Below are positions 1 through 4,645 of a stretch of DNA of 6,243 bases, one piece after another (positions within the stretch are counted from its first letter, which is position 1; the number at the start of each line of letters is the position of its first letter). The translations under genes and the position numbers were made by a program. The stretch covers positions 1-6,243 of the forward strand of contig JAHWJK010000096.1 of the NCBI GenBank assembly GCA_019348445.1, in the 5' to 3' direction. This DNA comes from Actinomycetota bacterium. Its GTDB lineage: Bacteria; Actinomycetota; CADDZG01; WHSQ01. The notes beneath the pieces are model-generated. The model had not been told where the DNA came from and did not search any database. It saw only the letters and a program-made list of their open reading frames with translations.

Positions 1-140
1 TTGAAGACGGGGTGACCCACCTCGATCGAGACGACTTCGCTCTTGTACGGCTTTGGACCCTTTTTCTTCTTTCCTGCGACCGCGCTGCTGGGAGCAACGA
101 CGATGGCGAGGGCGGCGGCTACTGCGATCAGTTTTCTCAT
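1..140 (-). CDS. Secreted protein of unknown function, N-terminal part only (runs off the left edge)
   Basis: Only 46 codons lie in the window; the gene continues beyond base 1. From the ATG at 140 the protein begins MRKLIAVAAALAIVVAPSSA, a textbook Sec signal peptide: a charged n-region (R2, K3), a hydrophobic core at about residues 4-16, and an AVA-G site that would be cut after residue 22. The mature protein starts with a run of lysines (K24-K27) and a Gly/Pro/Lys-rich stretch, then SEVVSIEVGHPVF, which looks like the start of a beta-strand domain. I do not recognise the family. An in-frame ATG nine codons upstream (167) has an AGGA close before it, but it would put a polar extension in front of the signal peptide, so I prefer 140. 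The gene is divergent from the phosphatase. The export prediction is strong; the function is unknown. Confidence 0.75.
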   Translation of the reverse strand, partial: MRKLIAVAAALAIVVAPSSAVAGKKKKGPKPYKSEVVSIEVGHPVF

Positions 141-197
141 GGTGCAGAGATTCGCTCCACCATCCATGGTTCCTGCATGGGGGTTTAGGTTCCCGCG
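141..197. promoter_or_regulatory. Short divergent intergenic gap, presumed promoter region
   Basis: These 57 bp separate the divergent starts of the secreted-protein gene and the histidine phosphatase, so promoters or leader sequences for both probably lie here or extend into the flanking coding sequence. I could not identify convincing -35/-10 boxes. A CCATGG palindrome (164-169) lies in the middle but has no assigned meaning. AGG at 187-189 lies 8 nt before the phosphatase ATG and may be a weak ribosome binding site. Confidence 0.35.
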
Positions 198-806
198 ATG
201 CCTGCGGAGATCTATGCCGTCCGACATGCCGAGACCGTCCTCGGCGAGCGGGACATAGTGAATGGGGACCCCTCGGTCGAGAACCCGTTGACCGAACGCG
301 GGCGGCAGCAGGCACGTGACATCGGGGCTCGTCTTGCTACGGTCGACCTCGGCATCTGCATCACGACCGAGTTCCAGCGGACCCACGAGACCGCCGACCT
401 GATCCTCGCCGGGCGCGACGTCCCCCGCCTCGTGATCGCCGCCCTCAACGACCCGCGCCAAGGGCAGTTCGAAGGCGAGAGCTTCGCGAGCTACGCCCGG
501 TGGATGGACCAGAGCGGGATCGAAGATGCGATCCCGGGAGGCGGCGAGAGCCAGATCGACTGCGTCACCCGCTACGCCGGTGGATGGCGGACGGTCGCGG
601 AGAAGGCAGACCTTCCCGTGCTCGTAGTCGCGCATGCGTTCCCCATCAGCGTCGCGCTCACCATCCACGACGACGAACCACCGTTCCTCCGGCGCAACTA
701 CGAGCGCGATCCGGCCTTCGCCGAGGTGAACGTGCTCGACCCCGAACGCCTGAAGCGGAGCCTCGATGTCCTCGAGTGGGAGTTGCGCGCCTACGCCACC
801 CGCTAG
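198..806 (+). CDS. Histidine phosphatase superfamily protein (phosphoglycerate mutase-like)
   Basis: This 202-residue, probably cytoplasmic protein has the layout of a branch-1 histidine phosphatase. The phosphohistidine motif is VRHAET with R9 and H10; the usual RHG is RHA here. R61 lies in QRTHETA (family pattern xxRTxETA), a likely acid residue E92 lies in QFEGES, and the second catalytic histidine H146 lies in VVAHAFPI. Length is normal for the family. Members remove phosphate from small metabolites (for example alpha-ribazole phosphate or phosphoglycerate) through a phosphohistidine intermediate; motifs alone do not give the substrate. The gene converges on the GTP cyclohydrolase/reductase gene, and the two stop codons share CTAG at 803-806. 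A role in dephosphorylating a pathway intermediate is possible but inferred only from position. The ATG at 198 places the RHA motif right at the N-terminus, as is usual. The ribosome binding site is weak. Confidence 0.9.
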   Translation: MPAEIYAVRHAETVLGERDIVNGDPSVENPLTERGRQQARDIGARLATVDLGICITTEFQRTHETADLILAGRDVPRLVIAALNDPRQGQFEGESFASYARWMDQSGIEDAIPGGGESQIDCVTRYAGGWRTVAEKADLPVLVVAHAFPISVALTIHDDEPPFLRRNYERDPAFAEVNVLDPERLKRSLDVLEWELRAYATR

Positions 807-2131
807 ACCGCGGTCTCTTCGACGCCCGCGTCTGACGCACCGGCCGTGTCGCCGACCGTCCCTGCGACGAGGACGTCGTCCCCGACGACGTGAACGGAGC
901 GGTCGGTCAGCACGAGCCCTTCTGCAACCGACCTGGTTCCGAGATCTCCTACCCCTTCCGTACCGCTACCGAGGAGCTTCGGCGCGACCGACACGACGAC
1001 ACGATCGACGAATCCTTCCCGCAGCAGTGACGTGATCACTTTCGCACCGCCCTCGACCAGCACCGAGTTCACGCCCATATCGCGCAACAACGCCAACGCC
1101 GACGCGAGATCGACACCGTCGCCGCACCTGGTCGCGACGCGAACGCCGGCCCCCTTGCTCTCGACGAGGTCACGTTTGTCTCGCGACGAACGTTCTGTCG
1201 TGACGACGAGTGTGGCGCCGTCGTCGTTGAGAACCTTGGCGTCGGCCGGGATCCGCAACGTCGAATCCAAGATCACGCGGATCGGTGATGCACCGGCCAC
1301 CATCCGAACCGTCAGCTGCGGATCGTCGGCGAGAACGGTCCCGACTCCAACCATGATCGCGTCGCAGCGCGCCCGCAGCGCGTGCGCCACCGCGCGTTCT
1401 TCCTCGCTGCTGATCCACTTCGAGTCACCGGTCGCGGTCGCGATACGCCCGTCGAGGCTCTGTGCGTACTTGACGACGACGAACGGTCTCTCGGCGTGCG
1501 GACTCATCGGACCCAGCAGGTCGGAGACATCCGCCGGCACCGTAGGTACCTCGTCCAGACGACCTCCGAGTGGGTTCGCGTGCCCCAATCGATCGCGTTT
1601 GGTCGACAGATAGGTCAGGTTCCGCGTGTGGGATGCGATCGGCAGCGGCTCGACGGCAGCGACGTCGACTCCGTGCTCCGCAAGGGCCTCAACCTTCGAG
1701 GGATTGTTGGTGATCAAGCGGATGCTTCGCACGCCGAGAGACTTGAGCACCGCGGCGGCGTCGTCGTAGCGGCGCGAGTCAACGGGAAGCCCGAGGTGCA
1801 GATTCGCGTCGACGGTGTCAGACCCGCCGTCTTGCTCGACATACGCCTTCAGCTTGTTCACGATGCCGATGCCACGACCTTCGTGGCCGGTCGCGTACAC
1901 GAGCACACCTCTTCCTTCGGCAGCGATGCGTCTCAGCGAGGTGCGGAGCTGGATGCCGCAATCGCATCGCAGAGAGCCAAAGGCATCGCCGGTAAGACAT
2001 TCCGAGTGCACGCGTGCGAGGACCCGCTCGGCATCCCGCACACGACCCGCTATAAGCGCTATGTAGACGTACCCGCCGGAGGTTTCGAACGCGTGGGCGT
2101 GGAATTCGCCGAACGGCGTGGGTAGCACCAC
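803..2131 (-). CDS. Fused GTP cyclohydrolase II and RibD-type pyrimidine reductase
   Basis: This 442-residue protein carries two riboflavin-pathway domains. Residues 1 to about 190 are GTP cyclohydrolase II: zinc cysteines C45, C56 and C58 (HSECLTGDA, SLRCDCG), the HEGRGIG loop (83-89), Y97, catalytic-type R120, and the ITNNPSK motif (140-146). This domain converts GTP to 2,5-diamino-6-ribosylamino-4(3H)-pyrimidinone 5'-phosphate, formate and pyrophosphate. After a linker, residues about 215-427 are a RibD C-terminal reductase domain: KYAQSLDGRIA, VGVGTVLADDPQLTVR, VILDSTLRIP and the nucleotide-binding VLVEGGAKV. It would reduce the ribosyl group to ribityl with NAD(P)H. There is no deaminase domain (no HAE/PCxxC) and no dihydroxybutanone-phosphate synthase domain, so the architecture is not standard RibBA or RibD. 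The GTG at 2131 is the first conventional start; a CTG at 2158 with a strong GGAGG is a serious alternative. Domain assignments are firm. Whether this is the housekeeping riboflavin enzyme or a secondary copy is open. Confidence 0.92.
   Translation of the reverse strand: MVLPTPFGEFHAHAFETSGGYVYIALIAGRVRDAERVLARVHSECLTGDAFGSLRCDCGIQLRTSLRRIAAEGRGVLVYATGHEGRGIGIVNKLKAYVEQDGGSDTVDANLHLGLPVDSRRYDDAAAVLKSLGVRSIRLITNNPSKVEALAEHGVDVAAVEPLPIASHTRNLTYLSTKRDRLGHANPLGGRLDEVPTVPADVSDLLGPMSPHAERPFVVVKYAQSLDGRIATATGDSKWISSEEERAVAHALRARCDAIMVGVGTVLADDPQLTVRMVAGASPIRVILDSTLRIPADAKVLNDDGATLVVTTERSSRDKRDLVESKGAGVRVATRCGDGVDLASALALLRDMGVNSVLVEGGAKVITSLLREGFVDRVVVSVAPKLLGSGTEGVGDLGTRSVAEGLVLTDRSVHVVGDDVLVAGTVGDTAGASDAGVEETAV
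805..832. other. Pair of short inverted repeats at the phosphatase / cyclohydrolase-reductase 3' junction
   Basis: AGACCGCGGTCT (805-816) is a perfect 12-bp palindrome starting within the phosphatase stop codon. Four bases later GACGC-cc-GCGTC (821-832) is a second inverted repeat. Both lie in the last codons of the cyclohydrolase/reductase gene, after its reductase domain has ended. They could form stem-loops at the phosphatase mRNA 3' end or bind a dimeric protein, but no T-run follows and chance in GC-rich DNA is possible. Confidence 0.3.
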
Positions 2132-2233
2132 GCGCGCGACTTCAGAGATAGATGACAGAGTTACCCCTCCGCGCTGTTGGATACCAGGACCGGCAGCTTC
2201 GTCTTACCGCCTCGAGAAGGGTACGTCAGCATC
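2132..2233. promoter_or_regulatory. Divergent intergenic region, presumed promoters for the cyclohydrolase/reductase and the dehydrogenase-pterin synthase pair
   Basis: This roughly 100-bp gap is the largest non-coding space in the window and the only one serving the core genes in both directions. If the cyclohydrolase starts at CTG 2158, only 75 bp remain. I could not pick reliable -35/-10 pairs by eye. It is too short for, and does not resemble, an FMN riboswitch. Shared use by divergent genes suggests they are expressed together, but that is inference. Confidence 0.4.
2166..2170 (-). promoter_or_regulatory. Strong Shine-Dalgarno sequence ahead of a possible CTG start of the cyclohydrolase/reductase gene
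   Basis: Read on the minus strand, GGAGG is followed by seven bases and then a CTG (2158-2156) in frame with the cyclohydrolase. It lies 34 bp before the GTG at 2131, too far to serve that start. No ATG, GTG or TTG occurs in frame between 2131 and the upstream stop at 2206-2204. Starting at CTG adds nine residues (MSSISEVAR) before VVLPTP, giving about the same leader length as E. coli RibA, which has roughly ten residues before LPTP. Confidence 0.55.
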
Positions 2234-3196
2234 GTGAGAGCCCGGGCCGTCGAGTTCGTAGCGCCCCGTAGCGTCAGGGTCACCGATGTGGACGTAGCGG
2301 ACCCTCGTAATGATGACGTCGTCGTTCGGACGTTGTTCTCTGGGATCAGCTCCGGCACCGAAACGCTCGCGTTCAACGGTGACATAGACCCCGATCTGGA
2401 ACTCGACGAATCGATCGACTCGCTCAAGGACACGTTCACGTTCCCGTTCCGATACGGCTACAGCTGTGTCGGCGTGGTCGAGTCCGCTGTCGCCGGCCTC
2501 CAGGAAGGCCAACTCGTGTTCTGCCTGCATCCACATCAGAGCGTCCTCGTACGTCCTGCACCGGAGATGGTCGTTGTAGACGGCATCGATCCGCGCCTCG
2601 CGACGATGTTGCCTCTGGTCGAAACCGGGTTGCAGATAGCGCTCGACGCCGCCGTCGATCGGAGCCCGGTCGTCATAATCGGGCTCGGCGCGGTCGGGAT
2701 GATCGCGGGAGCCGTTCTCGCGCAAACTGGTGTGGAGGTCGTGGGGGCCGAGCCGCTGCGGTCGCGGCGACGGGTCGCGCAGGACTTCGGCATCGAAGCC
2801 GTCGCACCGGAGGATGCTCCTAGCGACGTCCCGCTCATCATCGAATGCACCGGCAACCCGCGCGTGCTCGCTCGCGCCCTCGATCTTCTCGAACACGAAG
2901 GCACCGCGCTGGTCGCGTCGTGGTACGGGGAGAAGGAGGTCGCCCTGCCGCTCGGCCGGGCTTTTCATCGCCGTCGACTCACGATAACGAGCACGCAGGT
3001 GTCGTCGATACCGCAGGCGCTGCAGGACAAGTGGACGTTCGAGAAAAGAACCGCACGTGCTGTGGAGTTGATGACTCAACTGCCACTCCACCTGCTCGCT
3101 ACGCACACCTTCCCCCTAGAGGAGGCACAGCGCGCCTTCGAAGCTGCAGATTCTGCTGCAGACGGCTTGATCCACGCAGCATTGAGCTACGCCTAG
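2234..3196 (+). CDS. BchC-like zinc-type alcohol dehydrogenase homologue (MDR superfamily) lacking the usual zinc ligands
   Basis: A 320-residue medium-chain dehydrogenase/reductase. The N-terminal catalytic domain holds SGISSGTE (36-43), where canonical members have a Cys-Gly-Thr-Asp zinc motif, and RYGYSCVG (73-80), where they have Gly-His-Glu; both zinc-ligand positions are replaced. The four-cysteine structural-zinc lobe is also absent. A His-rich FCLHPHQ segment (96-102) and PLVETGLQI (127-135) follow. The Rossmann domain has GLGAVG at 150-155 and E173 at the end of the second strand, favouring NAD(H). These traits resemble the bacteriochlorophyllide dehydrogenase BchC branch, but no other photosynthesis genes are present, so the substrate is unknown. 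It probably oxidises or reduces a hydroxyl/carbonyl group on a small molecule. I chose GTG 2234 because MRARAVEF aligns with usual family N-termini and AGAAGG lies 13 nt upstream; a TTG at 2177 is in frame but has no ribosome binding site. The pterin synthase-like gene starts 10 bp after the stop, so the two are likely co-transcribed. Confidence 0.85.
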   Translation: MRARAVEFVAPRSVRVTDVDVADPRNDDVVVRTLFSGISSGTETLAFNGDIDPDLELDESIDSLKDTFTFPFRYGYSCVGVVESAVAGLQEGQLVFCLHPHQSVLVRPAPEMVVVDGIDPRLATMLPLVETGLQIALDAAVDRSPVVIIGLGAVGMIAGAVLAQTGVEVVGAEPLRSRRRVAQDFGIEAVAPEDAPSDVPLIIECTGNPRVLARALDLLEHEGTALVASWYGEKEVALPLGRAFHRRRLTITSTQVSSIPQALQDKWTFEKRTARAVELMTQLPLHLLATHTFPLEEAQRAFEAADSAADGLIHAALSYA

Positions 3197-3206
3197 TCTT
3201 CGTTCC

Positions 3207-3584
3207 ATGTTCGAGGCCGGAGTGGTCGCGCATTTCGACGCGCAGCACGTCATGCACGGGATGGAAGGTCCCGAAGGCGTCTTGCACTCGCACGATTACA
3301 GGATCGACGTCACGGCGAGGAGAGCGACGCTGGACGAGCTCGGCATGGTCGTCGATCTCGACATCCTGCAGGGGGCCGTCGAGGACGTCGTCGATCGGGT
3401 CAAGGGCCGGAACCTCGACGACGTCATCGTCCCTCGCGATACCGAATCGGTCACCGTCGAGGCACTTGCCTTGTGGATCCATCACCAAGTGAGCCACGCC
3501 ATCGCCACCTCGGGCGTCGAGGACCTGCACGTGAGGGCGTGGGAGACCGACGCCGCGTTCGGCGGTTACGCCGCCGCGCCGTAG
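3207..3584 (+). CDS. 6-pyruvoyl-tetrahydropterin synthase/QueD family protein with altered active site
   Basis: This 125-residue protein has the length and motif order of the 6-pyruvoyl-tetrahydropterin synthase / 6-carboxytetrahydropterin synthase fold. The zinc histidines are H14 (FDAQH), H27 and H29 (VLHSHDY, normally LHGH). VVDLDILQ (48-55) matches the family's IIDFxxLK element. TVEALALWI (83-91) matches its TSExLAxWI element. E113 in RAWET is the likely pterin-anchoring glutamate. The catalytic cysteine expected four residues before the first HxH histidine is Glu (E23), and the Asp-His pair after it (LDH in E. coli QueD) is LDD (70-72). Metal and pterin sites thus look intact while the standard chemistry is doubtful. 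Known family substrates are dihydroneopterin triphosphate and related pterins; members with Glu near the Cys position cleave the side chain to 6-hydroxymethyl-dihydropterin. The 3' end overlaps the opposing glycosyltransferase by 19 bp. I see no clear ribosome binding site, so translation may be coupled to the dehydrogenase. Confidence 0.88.
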   Translation: MFEAGVVAHFDAQHVMHGMEGPEGVLHSHDYRIDVTARRATLDELGMVVDLDILQGAVEDVVDRVKGRNLDDVIVPRDTESVTVEALALWIHHQVSHAIATSGVEDLHVRAWETDAAFGGYAAAP

Positions 3585-3589
3585 GCGGC
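3561..3589. other. Two mutually exclusive GC-rich hairpins at a convergent gene junction
   Basis: GGCGG (3561-3565) can pair with CCGCC (3571-3575) around the loop TTACG, and GCCGCC (3570-3575) can pair with GGCGGC (3584-3589) around an 8-nt loop. They share the middle arm, so only one can form at a time. The minus-strand stop (TAA, 3568-3566) lies in the first loop and the plus-strand stop (TAG, 3582-3584) begins in the second. No T-run follows on either strand, so this is not a standard intrinsic terminator. GC-rich coding sequence gives such matches by chance. Confidence 0.3.
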
Positions 3590-4645
3590 CAGGCACCTGC
3601 GCGCGCACTTGTCCCACGTGAATCCCTCGAGCACGAGGTCCCTCCCGGCCCGCCCCATGCGCGCCGCTTTCTTGGGATCTCCGAGCAGATCCTCGATCGC
3701 CGATCGCAATTCCTGTTCGTCGCCCGGTTCGACGAGATAACCGGTCTCGCCGTCGCGGACGACCTCGGGGACGCCTCCCGTCCGAGTCGCGACGACAGGC
3801 GTCCCCGAAGCCATCGCTTCCAGTAGCGATAAGCCGAGCAACTCGGATATCTCGATGCGTCTCCCGTAGCAAGTGACGTTCACCGACGGCAGCACATACA
3901 CCCGTGCGCGGCGGTAGAGCTCGGGCAGCCGCTGCTCGTCGATCTCGCCCGCGAAGCCGACGTCCTTTCCCCGCGCAAGATCGTGCAGAAGCTGCGGGTA
4001 CGCGTTCTCGGGCGGGTCGGGGTCGTGCCCGGCGGTGCCGGCGATCGTGAGGCGGACGTCAGGCGGGATCGCGCGAAGCAACCGGTCGATCCCTTTGTGC
4101 GGCGTGATCCGCCCGACGAAGAGGACGCCTTCCCTGGTTCCGTCGTCGGGGCAGAACCTATGGGGGTCGCAGCCTCCATAGATGATGTGAGTCCGTTCGG
4201 GGGGCGCGGCGAGGGTCGTCGCAGAGAACTCCGACACCGCCAAGAACGCATCGAACATCCTTGGGAGAAGTCCGAACCAGCCGCCGCCGCCCAAGCCGTG
4301 GTCGGTGACCACCAACGCCTTCGAGGTCGGGACCGTCAGAAGCGCCGTGATGCGACTCGCCGCGCTCCTCATATGGTGAGCGTGAACGACATCCGCTTTC
4401 TTGAGCTGCGCGCGAAGACCGCGTGCGACGGGATGGACGGGGTGCCCCTTGAGTAGAGCGATCCTCTTCAGTGTCACGATCTCGAGGTCGTCCTCGCGGC
4501 GCGTCTCGGTCGTCGTTCCGAACGTGACGAGCTTCGTCGGCGTCAGACGAGACATCGCGCGCGCGAGCTCGTACGGATACCTCTCGCCGCCGCCGAACAT
4601 CCCGGCCGCGCCGAATGCCGTTGGAGCTACGTGAGTGACTCTCAT
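3566..4645 (-). CDS. GT-B fold glycosyltransferase, family 4 type
   Basis: A 359-residue retaining-type glycosyltransferase with the two Rossmann-like domains of GT-B enzymes. The N-terminal acceptor domain has the glycine-rich loop AAGMFGGGERYPYEL (13-27) and VVHAHHMRSA (86-95). The C-terminal sugar-nucleotide domain opens with VLFVGRITPHKGIDRLL (174-190), in which R179 and K184 are the expected phosphate-binding pair. It carries the E-x7-E motif as E268 and E276 (ISELLGLSLLEAMASGTPVV) and ends with GETGYLVEPGD. I see no signal peptide or obvious transmembrane helix, so it is probably cytoplasmic. Donor and acceptor cannot be read from the motifs. The ATG at 4645 is preceded by GAGG at 9 nt (minus strand, 4658-4655), inside the coding sequence of the divergent glycosyltransferase. 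The 3' end overlaps the pterin synthase-like gene. Placement suggests that its acceptor could be the product of the neighbouring pterin/pyrimidine genes; lipid or polysaccharide glycosylation is an alternative. Confidence 0.9.
   Translation of the reverse strand: MRVTHVAPTAFGAAGMFGGGERYPYELARAMSRLTPTKLVTFGTTTETRREDDLEIVTLKRIALLKGHPVHPVARGLRAQLKKADVVHAHHMRSAASRITALLTVPTSKALVVTDHGLGGGGWFGLLPRMFDAFLAVSEFSATTLAAPPERTHIIYGGCDPHRFCPDDGTREGVLFVGRITPHKGIDRLLRAIPPDVRLTIAGTAGHDPDPPENAYPQLLHDLARGKDVGFAGEIDEQRLPELYRRARVYVLPSVNVTCYGRRIEISELLGLSLLEAMASGTPVVATRTGGVPEVVRDGETGYLVEPGDEQELRSAIEDLLGDPKKAARMGRAGRDLVLEGFTWDKCARRCLAAYGAAA
4623..4626 (+). promoter_or_regulatory. Shine-Dalgarno sequence that favours the GTG start of the plus-strand glycosyltransferase
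   Basis: GGAG lies 8 nt before GTG 4635, but 17 nt before the in-frame ATG at 4644. Spacing therefore supports GTG as the start, giving the N-terminus MTLMRVCLVT. The site lies inside the opposing glycosyltransferase gene. Confidence 0.5.

Noticed and set aside
1032..2125. Long plus-strand open frames (193 and 247 codons) opposite the cyclohydrolase/reductase
   Set aside because: They run antisense to a gene with complete conserved motifs, give low-complexity Arg/Ser/Thr-rich translations with no recognisable family, and are expected in GC-rich DNA.
2132..2233. Possible FMN riboswitch ahead of a riboflavin-type gene
   Set aside because: The gap is too short, and I see none of the conserved RFN-element helices or sequence blocks. 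The first 27 bp may also be coding if CTG 2158 is the start.
2177..2233. TTG start at 2177 extending the dehydrogenase by 19 residues
   Set aside because: There is no ribosome binding site before it and the extra residues do not look like a family N-terminus; GTG 2234 fits better.
3144..3162. Direct repeat GCTGCAGA separated by TTCT
   Set aside because: It lies inside the dehydrogenase gene and simply encodes the repeated AAD-S-AAD residues; two copies are not evidence of a repeat element.
3099..3872. A 257-codon minus-strand open frame across the pterin synthase-like gene
   Set aside because: It is antisense to two genes with clear motifs, has an Arg/Asp-rich unstructured translation and has no supporting start signal.
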